DNA of 64,000 nucleotides from contig NZ_CP139089.1 of assembly GCF_038024855.1 (NCBI RefSeq), forward strand, positions 2,046,001-2,110,000, in the 5' to 3' direction. This DNA is from Methylocella tundrae. GTDB lineage: Bacteria; Pseudomonadota; Alphaproteobacteria; Rhizobiales; Beijerinckiaceae. Numbering within the stretch: the stretch's first letter is position 1; every line of letters starts with the position of its first letter. The notes below the pieces were generated by a model. It ran no database searches and was not told the DNA's origin. It worked only from the letters and a program-made list of their open reading frames with translations. This document shows positions 7,973 through 17,666 of the stretch, piece by piece. The position numbers and the translations under genes are program-made.

Positions 7973-10597
7973 TCACCTTGACATCCCCTTGAACGTCCGC
8001 GTGCCGCCCTTCCCCGCCGCGCTGCGGGGCGCCGGCCGTGCGCCCGCCCTCGGCTTGGCCTCGCCGCCGCCGAAATTATGCGGCCCCATTTCGTCATCGG
8101 TCGGCTTGTGCGGACGGCTCGCCGGCAGATTGGCGGCGCCGCCATATTTGCGCTGGCCTTTATAGGCCCCCGCCTCGGACTCGACGTCGCGCTGGCTCGC
8201 CATAGGATCGTCGGAGACGGCGAGTTCGACCGCCTGCAACCGCTTCAACTCGTCGCGCAGGCGCGCGGCCGTCTCGAAATCGAGATCAGCGGCGGCGGCG
8301 CGCATGCGCTTTTCAAGATCCGCGATGGTCGCCTTGAAATTATGGCCGACCAGATTCTGCGCCCCCGCAAATCCCGCGTCGACGGTGACATGATCCTGCT
8401 CATAGACGGAGCCGAGAATGTCCTGAATGCCGCGCTTGATCGATTCCGGCGTGATGCCATGCTCGGCGTTATAAGCCATCTGCTTGTCGCGCCGCCGGTT
8501 GGTTTCGGCGATGGCGCGGTTCATCGAGCCGGTCATATGATCGGCGTAGAGAATGACCTTGCCGTCGACATTGCGCGCGGCGCGGCCGATGGTCTGCACC
8601 AGAGAGGTTTCGCTGCGCAAAAACCCTTCCTTATCGGCGTCGAGAATGGCGACGAGGCTGCATTCTGGAATGTCCAGACCTTCGCGTAAAAGATTGATGC
8701 CGACCAGCGCGTCGAAGGCGCCAAGGCGCAGATCGCGAATGATCTCGATGCGCTCGATCGTGTCTATGTCGGAATGCATGTAGCGCACGCGCACGCCATG
8801 TTCGTGCAGATATTCGGTGAGGTCCTCGGCCATTCTTTTGGTCAGAACGGTGATGAGGCTGCGATAGCCCCTCAGCGCGACCTCCCGCACCTCGCCGAGC
8901 AGATCATCGACCTGCGTGCGCGCCGGGCGGATCTCCACCGGCGGGTCGATGAGGCCGGTCGGACGAATAACCTGCTCGACGAAGACGCCGCCCGTGCGCT
9001 CCATCTCCCATGTCCCCGGCGTCGCCGAGACATGCACTGTTTGCGGGCGCATCGCCTCCCATTCCTCGAAGCGCAAGGGCCTGTTGTCGAGGCAGGAGGG
9101 CAGCCGGAAGCCATATTCGGCGAGCGTCGCCTTGCGCCGGAAGTCGCCGCGATACATGGCGCCGATCTGCGGCACGGTGACGTGGGATTCATCCGCGAAT
9201 ACGAGAGCGTTGTCGGGCAGATATTCAAACAGGGTCGGCGGCGGCTCGCCGGGACGCCGGCCGGTGAGATAGCGCGAATAATTCTCGATGCCGGCGCAGG
9301 AGCCCGTCGCCTCCAGCATTTCAAGATCGAATATCGTGCGCTGTTCGAGCCTTTGCGCTTCGAGCAGGCGGCCGGCGCCGTTGAGCTCGCCAAGGCGCTG
9401 CTTCAGCTCGGATTTAATGCCCTTGATCGACTGCAAAAGAGTCGGCCGCGGCGTCACATAATGCGAATTGGCGTAGACTTTGACGAATTCGAGATCCTGC
9501 GTTTTCTTGCCGGTCAGAGGATCGAATTCGGCGATCGTCTCGATCGAATCGCCGAAGAAATTGATGCGCCATGCGCGATCTTCATAGTGGGCGGGGAACA
9601 GTTCAATTGTATCCCCGCGCACGCGAAAAACGCCGCGCGAGAAATCGCCGGCTGAACGCTTATATTGCAGCGCGACGAGATCGGCGATGAGCTGGCGCTG
9701 ATCGATTCGCTCGCCCGCCTTCACGGTAAAGGTCATCGCCGTATAGGTCTCGACCGACCCTATGCCGTAGATGCAGGAGACGGAGGCGACGATGATGACG
9801 TCGTCGCGCTCGAGCAGCGCGCGCGTCGCCGCGTGCCGCATGCGGTCGATCTGTTCGTTGATCGAACTCTCTTTCTCAATATAAGTGTCCGAGCGCGGCA
9901 CATAGGCTTCCGGCTGGTAATAATCGTAATAGGAAACGAAATACTCGACGGCGTTATCTGGAAAGAAGCTCTTGAACTCACCGTAGAGCTGGGCCGCCAG
10001 AGTTTTATTAGGCGCAAGAACCAGCGCCGGGCGATTGGTCCGCTCAATCACCTGCGCCATGGTGAAAGTCTTGCCTGAACCTGTGACGCCGAGCAGCACC
10101 TGATCGCGCTCATGCGCTGCGATGCCCTTGACGAGTTCTTCGATCGCCGTCGGCTGATCGCCTTTCGGCTCATACTCGGAGACGATCTTGAACGGGACGC
10201 CGCCCTCCGATTTGTCGGGGCGCGCCGGGCGGTGCGGCGTCCAGGGTTTTTTCTCGCGCAGATTGGGGTCGCCGCGTTCAAGCAGATCTTTCAGCGAATC
10301 GATCGTCGCCGCGGCGCCGCTGACGCCATCCGGCTGATAAAGAGCGGCTGAGGGCGCCCGCTGCTCCAGATCGTCGAGACCGAGCGAAGCCTTGAGCTTA
10401 GCGTCGATCCGCGAAACAGGCTCCGCCTCATAGGCGGCCGCAGGCGCTTCGGAAAAACCCGAATGGCGTTGGTTCAGCGCCGGATTGAGGAGAGCGGCGA
10501 GGTGCTCGCCCAACGGCTGCACGTCGGGCCTGGAGGCCTTCGAGCGCGGCGTTTTCGGCTTCCCTGATTTAGTGGGCGAGTGAGGCGGCTTGGACAT
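7973..10597 (-). CDS. uvrB: UvrABC excinuclease subunit B
   Basis: The 874-residue protein is UvrB: core beginning [17 protein letters not shown] near residue 137, Walker A GVTGSGKT at 170-177, the damage-probing beta-hairpin region [12 protein letters not shown], helicase motifs DESHVT and [17 protein letters not shown], and a C-terminal UVR motif ([18 protein letters not shown]). It verifies lesions and loads UvrC in nucleotide excision repair. It is about 200 residues longer than E. coli UvrB because of a basic, low-complexity N-terminal extension of some 130 residues and a C-terminal tail rich in Gly, Lys and Arg; such extensions are usual in this bacterial order. It is divergent from the glycosyltransferase gene. 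Confidence 0.97.
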   Translation of the reverse strand: MSKPPHSPTKSGKPKTPRSKASRPDVQPLGEHLAALLNPALNQRHSGFSEAPAAAYEAEPVSRIDAKLKASLGLDDLEQRAPSAALYQPDGVSGAAATIDSLKDLLERGDPNLREKKPWTPHRPARPDKSEGGVPFKIVSEYEPKGDQPTAIEELVKGIAAHERDQVLLGVTGSGKTFTMAQVIERTNRPALVLAPNKTLAAQLYGEFKSFFPDNAVEYFVSYYDYYQPEAYVPRSDTYIEKESSINEQIDRMRHAATRALLERDDVIIVASVSCIYGIGSVETYTAMTFTVKAGERIDQRQLIADLVALQYKRSAGDFSRGVFRVRGDTIELFPAHYEDRAWRINFFGDSIETIAEFDPLTGKKTQDLEFVKVYANSHYVTPRPTLLQSIKGIKSELKQRLGELNGAGRLLEAQRLEQRTIFDLEMLEATGSCAGIENYSRYLTGRRPGEPPPTLFEYLPDNALVFADESHVTVPQIGAMYRGDFRRKATLAEYGFRLPSCLDNRPLRFEEWEAMRPQTVHVSATPGTWEMERTGGVFVEQVIRPTGLIDPPVEIRPARTQVDDLLGEVREVALRGYRSLITVLTKRMAEDLTEYLHEHGVRVRYMHSDIDTIERIEIIRDLRLGAFDALVGINLLREGLDIPECSLVAILDADKEGFLRSETSLVQTIGRAARNVDGKVILYADHMTGSMNRAIAETNRRRDKQMAYNAEHGITPESIKRGIQDILGSVYEQDHVTVDAGFAGAQNLVGHNFKATIADLEKRMRAAAADLDFETAARLRDELKRLQAVELAVSDDPMASQRDVESEAGAYKGQRKYGGAANLPASRPHKPTDDEMGPHNFGGGEAKPRAGARPAPRSAAGKGGTRTFKGMSR

Positions 10598-10780
10598 GGC
10601 TCCAATATGGGGTGAAAAGCGCGCCGAACAAACCGGACTCCGCGGTCAAATTTTAGCCGGGTTCCCCCGCCGTGACGCTCAGCGCGCAAGGTCGCCCCAC
10701 GTTGGCCTTTATCTTACGCAACTCTAACGCGAAATCTCGGCTCTGTATTCGCGTTATGACGCGTTTGATAAGGAGACCCC

Positions 10781-11674
10781 GTGAAGCGATCCTTGAAAAT
10801 CGCAGTCGGAATTGCAACTTCCGGCCGTCCAGCCATTTTGAGAGAGACATTGCGCGAACTTTCGCGCCAGTCTCGTCTGCCCGATTGCGTCTTTGTCTGT
10901 CCGGCTGACCGGACGGATTATGACGCCGCCGAAGCCGTGAGCTTGCCCTTTCCGGTGTTCGTCGCCAAAGGCCCGCGCGGATTGTGCCATCAGCGAAATG
11001 CGATCATCGACTTGGCGCACGCGTTCGATGTGCTGGTTTTCTTCGACGATGATTTCCTGGCGTTTCCTTCTTATCTGGCCGAACTTGAGCAATGCTTCAC
11101 TGCGCAGCCCGAGATCGTCGCCGCGACGGGACACATCATCGCCGACGGCGCCTCGGGACCGGGCCTGAACGTCGCCGCCGGACTCGGTGCGCTGGCCTCC
11201 TTCGACGATGCGACGATTGAGCGGCCCGTCACCGATACATACACGGCTTACGGCTGCAACATGGCCGTGCGCCTCGCGCCGGTTTACGAAAATGGGCTTC
11301 GCTTCGATGAGGCCCTGCCGCTTTACGCCTGGCTGGAAGACGTCGACCTATGCAGACAACTCAAGCCATACGGACGCATCGTCAAAAACGCTCGGATGGT
11401 CGGTGTTCACCTCGGCCATAAGGGCGGCCGCACGTCAGGGGTGCGATACGGCTATTCGCAAATCGCCAATCCGCTTTACCTTTGGCGCAAGGGCACGTTT
11501 CGTTTCAATCTTGCTTTGGATCATATGGCCCGCAATTTCCTGGCGAACTCAGGCAAAATGCTGCGGCCGGAGCCTTGGGTCGACCGGCGCGGCCGCGCCT
11601 ATGGCAATGCGCTCGCGCTTTTGGATCTGGTCCGTGGGCGGCTGCATCCGACACGCATTCTCGATCTCGATTGA
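10781..11674 (+). CDS. Family 2 glycosyltransferase
   Basis: This 297-residue protein has a GT-A fold signature: N-terminal KIAVGIATSGRPAILRETL, the metal-binding FFDDDF at about residues 87-92 and an acceptor-side LEDVDLC near residue 186. There are no strong membrane segments, so it is likely cytosolic or peripheral. It would transfer a sugar from a nucleotide donor; donor and acceptor cannot be read from sequence. It stands alone, with no polysaccharide gene nearby. The ATG at 10781 follows AAGGAGACCCC, a strong ribosome binding site. Confidence 0.86.
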   Translation: MKRSLKIAVGIATSGRPAILRETLRELSRQSRLPDCVFVCPADRTDYDAAEAVSLPFPVFVAKGPRGLCHQRNAIIDLAHAFDVLVFFDDDFLAFPSYLAELEQCFTAQPEIVAATGHIIADGASGPGLNVAAGLGALASFDDATIERPVTDTYTAYGCNMAVRLAPVYENGLRFDEALPLYAWLEDVDLCRQLKPYGRIVKNARMVGVHLGHKGGRTSGVRYGYSQIANPLYLWRKGTFRFNLALDHMARNFLANSGKMLRPEPWVDRRGRAYGNALALLDLVRGRLHPTRILDLD

Positions 11675-11754
11675 GTCCCGCGCGTGTCTTTGCCCTGCTG
11701 ATCTCGTGATTTTTCCGCAAAAAACCGGAGTCTGAAAACGCCACGGCCCCGACC

Positions 11755-11943
11755 TCAGAGGCCCTCCATGACAACGCCAAGCAACAAGGCCGCATAGGCC
11801 GCGCCCAGCACCCAGAATCGATGCGTGCTGACATAATGACCGACGATCGGGACACGCCAGTAAAGCGTTGCAATGACCAGCGCCGCCAGGACCACCGAAA
11901 CAAGAAAAATAGGAAAGCCTGGCGGCGAGAGTCTGAAGCGCAT
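11755..11943 (-). CDS. Small membrane protein, two predicted helices
   Basis: The 62-residue product starts MRFRLSPPGFPIFLVSVVLAAL and has two hydrophobic stretches (about 12-28 and 43-60) separated by a short polar loop with THRFW. This pattern is found in small uncharacterised inner-membrane proteins of alphaproteobacteria. Its function is unknown. It lies between the glycosyltransferase and the MFS gene, with a terminal stop close to GCCTGAGAGGCCT-like palindromic DNA. Confidence 0.62.
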   Translation of the reverse strand: MRFRLSPPGFPIFLVSVVLAALVIATLYWRVPIVGHYVSTHRFWVLGAAYAALLLGVVMEGL

Positions 11944-12033
11944 GAAATCGTCCGAATCGCTAATGAGCCTAAGCTTATCTTAGAGCATGATCTGGAGCGG
12001 GGCAGGATTTTCCGCCTGATCGCGCGGCGGGCC

Positions 12034-13137
12034 TCAAGCGAAGACGGTCACCGCCATCGCGCCGGCGACCGCTCCTGCAAAGAGCGCAAAATCATGCAGC
12101 GCCAGCAGGGCGCGAGGCGGCTCGCCGCGCGCGTGAATCCACTGCGTCGCGCCAAGCGTCGCCAGCGACCAGCCGCATCCGCCGACGATCAGCGCGAGAT
12201 CAAAGCCGCCGGCGCTGGTTTGCAGACGCACCAAGACGCATCCGATCGCCAGCAGACCAAGCCCAAAAAACGTCGTCGGCGCGGCGGGCGGGCGCCACCC
12301 GGAGGCTCCGATCACGGCGGCGGGCGCATACATCGCCAGAACATGCCATGCGATCCCGCTCGAGGCGGCGCCAAGGCCCAGGCCGCAACCGGCCATCGCC
12401 AGCGGCGCGCCGGTCATCAGCAACATCATGCCGAACCAGGCGAGAGCCGCCGCCGCGGTAACGGCGATAAAACCAGGCGTATCTTGCCTCCAGCGCCGCT
12501 CGCCTTCGCCAAGTTCGATCGCGGACGGCAATGGCGCCGCCAGCATAAGGACGCAGACCTGCGCCAGACCCGCGCCGATCAATGCTCCCGCCGGGGCGAG
12601 CGGCCCAACCAGAGCTTGCGCGATCCCGACGACGGCGGGCGCGGCAAAAGCGGCAAGGCTCGCAGAACCGAGAACGAGCGCGATCGCGCGGGGGCTCGAC
12701 CCCACCGCGTGCCGGTAGAAAAGGCCAAAGCCCTGCGCCGTCCCCAGCCAGAAAGCGCCTAGACAAAGGCCCGCGAACTGACCCGACGCAACACCCCACG
12801 CGCCTAGGGCGGCGCCTGCGACGCCAAGGCTGGCGCCGAGCGCGAAGGCCGAACGGCGCCCGAAAAGGCCGGTGAGAAACGAGGCTGGAAAGGTCGAGAG
12901 CGCGGCTCCCGCCAGCATTAGCACGACAGGCGCGGTCGTCGCGGCGGGCGACGGCGCGAGAATCGCCCCGGCGATCGGCAGAGCGGCGAACGCGAGGGCC
13001 TGAGCCAATATGGAAAAGCTGAAGCCGGCCGCGATCAGCGCGAGCGACGGCGATCCCGCGCCCCGCGGCGCTTCATCTGGTAGATCGAAGTCGCAGGAAC
13101 AGGCGAGCAATCCGGCGCGGCCGCGAACGGCGCTCAC
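12034..13137 (-). CDS. MFS transporter coupled to ccoS, candidate CcoA-like copper importer
   Basis: The 367-residue protein is highly hydrophobic with about twelve membrane segments and the MFS loop motif LFGRRSAFALG near residue 90. It begins at a GTG that overlaps the ccoS stop (GTGA), so it is the last cistron of the cbb3 maturation operon. Methionine-rich membrane segments (WFGMMLLMTGAPLAM near residue 237 and WHVLAMYAP near 264) recall the Met-x3-Met and His-x3-Met features reported for CcoA, the MFS copper importer needed for cbb3 oxidase in Rhodobacter. The MFS class is clear from sequence; the copper role is inference from operon position and these methionines. Confidence 0.8.
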   Translation of the reverse strand: MSAVRGRAGLLACSCDFDLPDEAPRGAGSPSLALIAAGFSFSILAQALAFAALPIAGAILAPSPAATTAPVVLMLAGAALSTFPASFLTGLFGRRSAFALGASLGVAGAALGAWGVASGQFAGLCLGAFWLGTAQGFGLFYRHAVGSSPRAIALVLGSASLAAFAAPAVVGIAQALVGPLAPAGALIGAGLAQVCVLMLAAPLPSAIELGEGERRWRQDTPGFIAVTAAAALAWFGMMLLMTGAPLAMAGCGLGLGAASSGIAWHVLAMYAPAAVIGASGWRPPAAPTTFFGLGLLAIGCVLVRLQTSAGGFDLALIVGGCGWSLATLGATQWIHARGEPPRALLALHDFALFAGAVAGAMAVTVFA

Positions 13138-13283
13138 GGCGCGATATCATCGTCGGACAGAACGCGCACGGCTGCTCCATCGAGATCTTCATACTGCCCG
13201 CTGCGGAGCGCCCATAAAAATCCGCTAAGGCCGACAAAACCGAGCAGCAAGGCCAGCGGCACAAGAAACAACAAAATCGTCAT
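13134..13283 (-). CDS. ccoS: cbb3 oxidase maturation protein CcoS/FixS
   Basis: This 49-residue protein begins MTILLFLVPLALLLGFVGLS, a single membrane helix, followed by GFLWALRSGQYEDLDG, the invariant CcoS signature. CcoS is needed for a functional haem-copper centre in cbb3 oxidase. It overlaps ccoI at its start (ATGA, 13280-13283) and the MFS gene at its end (GTGA, 13134-13137), so three genes are translationally coupled. Confidence 0.95.
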   Translation of the reverse strand: MTILLFLVPLALLLGFVGLSGFLWALRSGQYEDLDGAAVRVLSDDDIAP

Positions 13284-15538
13284 GGCAGGGCCTCGTTGAG
13301 CCGCGGCCGGCGGGGCGCCGCCGCCACTGGCGAATTGCGAGACGCCGCCATTCTGGCGCCGCCGCCGCCGGCGCGCAGCGCATTGAGCGTCACTGTGATC
13401 GACGAGCCGGACATCGCCGCGGCGGCGATCAAGGGCGTCACCATGCCGGCCATCGCAAGCGGCACCGCGACGAGGTTATAGAGCACTGCGAAGCCGAGAT
13501 TTTGACGCATGAGCGCCGTGGCGCGGCGCGAAATCTCGATCGTCGCCGCGACGGGCGCAAGCTGGTCGCCGATGAACAGCGCATCGGCGGCCGCCTGGGC
13601 GAGCCCGGACGCGGTAATCGGCGATAAGGAGGCATGGGCTGCGGCGAGCGCCGGCGCGTCGTTCATGCCGTCGCCCACCATCATCGGCTTGCGGCCCTGC
13701 GCTTTGAGGTCGGCCAAATAGGCGATCTTGTCGCCGGGGCGCATGTCCGCGCGCCACTCGGTGACGCCGAGCGCTTGCGCGCAAGCCTTGACCGCGGGCG
13801 CGGCGTCTCCGGAGAGAATCACGATCGGCAGGCCGCGCGCCCGCAGTGAAGCCATGACGGCGGCGGCGTCTGGACGAAGCTTTTGCCGGATGCGAAAGAC
13901 AGCGGTCGCCGCGCCGCGCCGGAAGGCGATGAGGGATGATTCTGGATGCGATTGCCTGGCGCGCGCGGCTTCCGCCTCGAGGTCGCAAAACTCCGGCGAG
14001 CCGAGACGCGCCTCAACGCCGTCGATCACCACGCTGACGCCGGCGCCTGCAATCTCCTGCGCGCCGTTAATTGGCGTTTTCTCCGTCGCGAGGACCGTCA
14101 AGGCGCGTGAAAGCGGATGATGGCTCGCCAGCGCGAGCCGAGCGGCGAGTTCAATCACGACTGCCGGCGCTTCATCGACGCCGTCGACGCCAAGTTCCGG
14201 CAAGGTCAGGGTCCCGGTCTTGTCGAACACGATCATGTCGACTCCCGCGATGCGTTCGATCGCATCCCCCGCGGTCAGCAGCACCCTGGAGCGGAACAGA
14301 GCGCCGGCGGCGACCACCTGGACGGCTGGGACGGCGAGCGCCAGCGCGCAGGGACATGTGATGATGAGCACAGCGATCGCTGTGATGATTGCGTCATGGA
14401 CCGATGCGCCGGCGAGCAGCCAGAAAACCGCGGTCAACGCCGCCATCGAATGGACGACGGGCGCGTAGAGCCGCGCCGCCCGATCGGCCAGGCGCAGATA
14501 GCGGGTCTTTTGCGCCGCCGCTCCGTCCATCAGCCGTTCGATCTCATCAAGCAGCGTCCCTGCCCCGGCGGCGCGCACGCGAATGCGCAGAACGCCGCCA
14601 AAATTCAATGTGCCGGCGTATGCTTCGCTACCGGCCGCAACCGCCGCTGGAGTTGTCTCGCCGGTGACGAGACTCTGGTCGACCTCCGACCGGCCTTCGA
14701 TGATCAGCCCGTCAACCGGAACGCGCTCGCCCGGCCGGACCAGCACGATGTCGCCCGCCTTGAGCGCGACCGCGGGGACATAGGCGATTTCGCCGTTGGC
14801 CTCGATGCGGGAGGCGGTCGGCGTCCGCAGGGCCGACAGATTGGCCGCGTAGGAGCGCGTCTTGCGGCGCATCGCCTGGTCAAGGTAGCGGCCGGCAAGA
14901 AGAAAGACGAGCAGCATGATCGCGCTGTCGAAATAGGCATGCTCGGAATGGCGCGCCGTTTCAAACACCGACATCGTCAATGCCAGAAAAATGCCGAGCG
15001 AAATCGGCACATCCATGTTGAGCGATCGCGCCCGGACGGCGCGGATTGCGCTGCGGAAAAACGGCTGGCCAGCGAAAGCCGCCGCCGGCAGGACGATGAG
15101 GCCGGACAGCCAATGAAAGAAGTCGCGCGTTTCGGGCGTGATGTCGCTGACGTTCCCGGCCCACACGGCGACCGACAGCAGCATGACGTTCATCGCCGCG
15201 AAGGCTGCGACGGCGAGGCAGCGCAGAAGCCATCGCGCCTTCGCCGCCTCGATATCCTCTTCAGCGACGCGGGGCGCGAACGGATGGACGCGATAGCCGA
15301 GCGGCCCCAGCGTTTCGACGACCAAAGCCGGATCGAACCGCGTCCCGCTCCACTCCACGGCCAGACGGCGCTCGGTTAAATTGACGCGGGCTTTCGCCAG
15401 GCCGGGCAGCTTAGAGAGCGCCGCTTCGATGACGTGGATCGAGTCCGCCCCATCAATGCCTTCGACCGCGAAGTCCATCCGCCTCGCGCCATCATCCAGA
15501 CGTTGAACAAAAGCGGTAAGATCGAGCGCCTCGGTCAT
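13280..15538 (-). CDS. ccoI: Copper-exporting P-type ATPase CcoI/FixI for cbb3 assembly
   Basis: The 752-residue P1B ATPase shows the phosphorylation motif DKTGTLT, the metal-binding ITCPCALALAVP in the sixth membrane helix, the ASHHPLSR nucleotide-domain motif and GDGMNDAPALAAA. CcoI delivers copper to the CcoN active site. Its N-terminal HMA-like domain (about residues 20-90) keeps the fold pattern but has GIDGADSIHVIE where the usual GM(x)CxxC metal site stands, so both cysteines are missing (Gly and Ser instead). The gene follows ccoH after 113 bases and overlaps ccoS. Confidence 0.95.
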   Translation of the reverse strand: MTEALDLTAFVQRLDDGARRMDFAVEGIDGADSIHVIEAALSKLPGLAKARVNLTERRLAVEWSGTRFDPALVVETLGPLGYRVHPFAPRVAEEDIEAAKARWLLRCLAVAAFAAMNVMLLSVAVWAGNVSDITPETRDFFHWLSGLIVLPAAAFAGQPFFRSAIRAVRARSLNMDVPISLGIFLALTMSVFETARHSEHAYFDSAIMLLVFLLAGRYLDQAMRRKTRSYAANLSALRTPTASRIEANGEIAYVPAVALKAGDIVLVRPGERVPVDGLIIEGRSEVDQSLVTGETTPAAVAAGSEAYAGTLNFGGVLRIRVRAAGAGTLLDEIERLMDGAAAQKTRYLRLADRAARLYAPVVHSMAALTAVFWLLAGASVHDAIITAIAVLIITCPCALALAVPAVQVVAAGALFRSRVLLTAGDAIERIAGVDMIVFDKTGTLTLPELGVDGVDEAPAVVIELAARLALASHHPLSRALTVLATEKTPINGAQEIAGAGVSVVIDGVEARLGSPEFCDLEAEAARARQSHPESSLIAFRRGAATAVFRIRQKLRPDAAAVMASLRARGLPIVILSGDAAPAVKACAQALGVTEWRADMRPGDKIAYLADLKAQGRKPMMVGDGMNDAPALAAAHASLSPITASGLAQAAADALFIGDQLAPVAATIEISRRATALMRQNLGFAVLYNLVAVPLAMAGMVTPLIAAAAMSGSSITVTLNALRAGGGGARMAASRNSPVAAAPRRPRLNEALP

Positions 15539-15651
15539 GATTTTCTCTTATCGCATGCTCTCGATCCAAAAAGATTACGCCTTTTCGCGACCATGCGCCT
15601 CTTTTTGACCGCCGCCCACGCAAAGGCGCGCGTTTTCTTTCTGGGCCGCGC

Positions 15652-16164
15652 CTATTGTAGAGCGACCCGATTCTTCGATTTAAAGACGCGTTCGCCGTCA
15701 CGCGCGGCTTCAAGAATGACGTCCCATTGGCCTGGGGTCGCATTAAGGCGCCCCCGATAGACGCCGGGCTCAGCTTCGATCAACGACACATCCGCATCGA
15801 GCCGCTTATCCGCCGGCGAATCGAACCCGGTCGTGACGCCGAGCCCCGACACAGCCGTTCCTGAACGATCAATCACCCGAACCTCGATCGTCGCTTCGCC
15901 CGCGCTGTCGCGCGCCAGATGTTCCGAAACGTTCCAGCCCAGCGCGGCCTGAGCCTGCGCGGCCAAAATGTCCTTTTCATACGCAAGCCCATGCTCGTAA
16001 GGGCTGGCTTCGACTTCGCCGCGGAACGTCGAGATTGCGTCATAGGCCATAAGCCCATTGACGGCGAAAACGACGCCGAAACAACCGACCGTGATCGCGA
16101 GGACCTTCCGGCCCGTCAGCGGTCGTCCTGGAGCTGCGTCGGAGAAAAGATCCTGGCTGGACAT
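15652..16164 (-). CDS. ccoH: cbb3 oxidase assembly protein CcoH/FixH
   Basis: The 170-residue protein has one N-terminal membrane anchor (VLAITVGCFGVVFAVNGLMAY) and a periplasmic FixH domain containing SPYEHGLAYEKDILAAQAQ and the ending PGQWDVILEA. FixH/CcoH helps assemble the oxidase with CcoG, CcoI and CcoS. It lies 18 bases after ccoG in the same operon. Confidence 0.94.
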   Translation of the reverse strand: MSSQDLFSDAAPGRPLTGRKVLAITVGCFGVVFAVNGLMAYDAISTFRGEVEASPYEHGLAYEKDILAAQAQAALGWNVSEHLARDSAGEATIEVRVIDRSGTAVSGLGVTTGFDSPADKRLDADVSLIEAEPGVYRGRLNATPGQWDVILEAARDGERVFKSKNRVALQ

Positions 16165-16182
16165 TGATCGCCTTCCTTGAGC

Positions 16183-17631
16183 TCACGGCGCGAAGAAATT
16201 ATCCGTCGCGGTGACGGCGCTACCCGTCGAAACATCGGTGATTTTGAATGCGAGTTGCTGGCTCGGCGGCGGATTTGCGCTAGATGGCACGGTGACGAGA
16301 ACGCGCAGCTCCCGAACCTGATCGGGACCGACCTCTATGATCGGCGCGCCTTGCGTCTCACCGACGCCAATCACGCTTATCGCAGCGCCGCTCGGGCGTT
16401 CGACCTGGATCGTAAACCGGCGCGTCGCCGATTCACGATTGACGATATGCGCGGTCAAGGCGTTGCGGATCGAACCGTCTGCAGTCCTGACGAACATCGG
16501 GTTGCGATCGTGCATTACGTTCACGCTCATGTTCTGCCGGCCGATCAGAGTGACGAGCATGACGCCGCCAACGAGGGCGATCACAGCCGCGTAGAAGACG
16601 GTCCGGCTTCGCACAAGGTTGTACACCGGCGTCTTGCCCGCCAGCCGCCGGCCGAGGTTGACGTCCGTATCATAGGCTATGAGGCGCGGCGGCCGGTCGA
16701 TCTTCTTCATCACGCTGTCGCAGGCGTCGATACAGAGGCCGCACTGGATACAGCCGAGGTTCGGCCCGTTGCGGATGTCGACGCCCGTTGGACAGACTGC
16801 GACGCACTGGCCGCAGTCGACGCAATCGCCGGCCTTTTCGCCATGCGCCCGCAGAACGCTGGATTTCTTGAACGAGGTGCGCGGCTCCCCGCGATCATAG
16901 CGGTAGGTTACGTTTAGCGCATTCTCATCGGTCAAGGCCGCCTGAATGCGCGGCCACGGACACATGTAAACACAAACCTGCTCGCGCATGAATCCGGCAA
17001 GGACATAGGTCGAGCTTGTGAGAAGGACGATCCAGATCAAAGCCGCCGGCGCGGCCTGGAAGGTCGCCAGTTGATGCACAATCGTCGGCGCATCATTGAA
17101 ATAAAGAATCCAGGCGCCGCCAGTCCACCAGGCGATCAGCAGCCAGGTCGCATGTTTGAGGACCTTTTGCCGCACCCGTCGAGCCGTCCACGGCCCAGCG
17201 TCATTAAGCATGCGTTCGCGGCGATCGCCTTCGAACAGGCGCTCAGTCCAGAAGAACAGGTCGGTCCAGACCGTCTGCGGACAGAGATAGCCGCACCATA
17301 CGCGGCCCGCGAGGGCGTTCATGAGGAATAGAACCATCGCCGCGAGGATCAGCAACCCCGTGACGTAGTAAACCTCCTGGGGCCAGATCTCGATGGCGAA
17401 GAAATAGAACTTCCGATGTGCAAAGTCGACCAGCACTGCCTGATTCGGCGCATCGGGACCACGGTCCCAGCGAACGAAGGGCAGGAAATAGTATATGCCT
17501 AGCGTAATGAAGAGGAGAATCCATTTGATCCTCCTGTATGTGCCATGAACGCTTTGCGGATAGACCTTCGGAGCCGATGCATAGAGCGGTATGTCTTCAG
17601 GAAGATCATTGCTCGCATGAATTTGCGTCAT
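16183..17631 (-). CDS. ccoG: cbb3 oxidase accessory iron-sulphur protein CcoG/FixG
   Basis: The 482-residue membrane protein carries several membrane helices, the WCGYLCPQTVWTD and CVYMCPWPRIQAAL cysteine motifs, and a double 4Fe-4S ferredoxin-like segment (CVDCGQCVAVCP and CIQCGLCIDACD, residues about 255-300). A periplasmic immunoglobulin-like C-terminal domain follows. CcoG is a membrane redox protein, implicated as a cupric reductase during copper delivery to cbb3 oxidase. It lies 35 bases after ccoP. Confidence 0.96.
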   Translation of the reverse strand: MTQIHASNDLPEDIPLYASAPKVYPQSVHGTYRRIKWILLFITLGIYYFLPFVRWDRGPDAPNQAVLVDFAHRKFYFFAIEIWPQEVYYVTGLLILAAMVLFLMNALAGRVWCGYLCPQTVWTDLFFWTERLFEGDRRERMLNDAGPWTARRVRQKVLKHATWLLIAWWTGGAWILYFNDAPTIVHQLATFQAAPAALIWIVLLTSSTYVLAGFMREQVCVYMCPWPRIQAALTDENALNVTYRYDRGEPRTSFKKSSVLRAHGEKAGDCVDCGQCVAVCPTGVDIRNGPNLGCIQCGLCIDACDSVMKKIDRPPRLIAYDTDVNLGRRLAGKTPVYNLVRSRTVFYAAVIALVGGVMLVTLIGRQNMSVNVMHDRNPMFVRTADGSIRNALTAHIVNRESATRRFTIQVERPSGAAISVIGVGETQGAPIIEVGPDQVRELRVLVTVPSSANPPPSQQLAFKITDVSTGSAVTATDNFFAP

Positions 17632-17666
17632 TTGGCGACTTCATTTGTTTGAAAGAGCGAGGCGGC

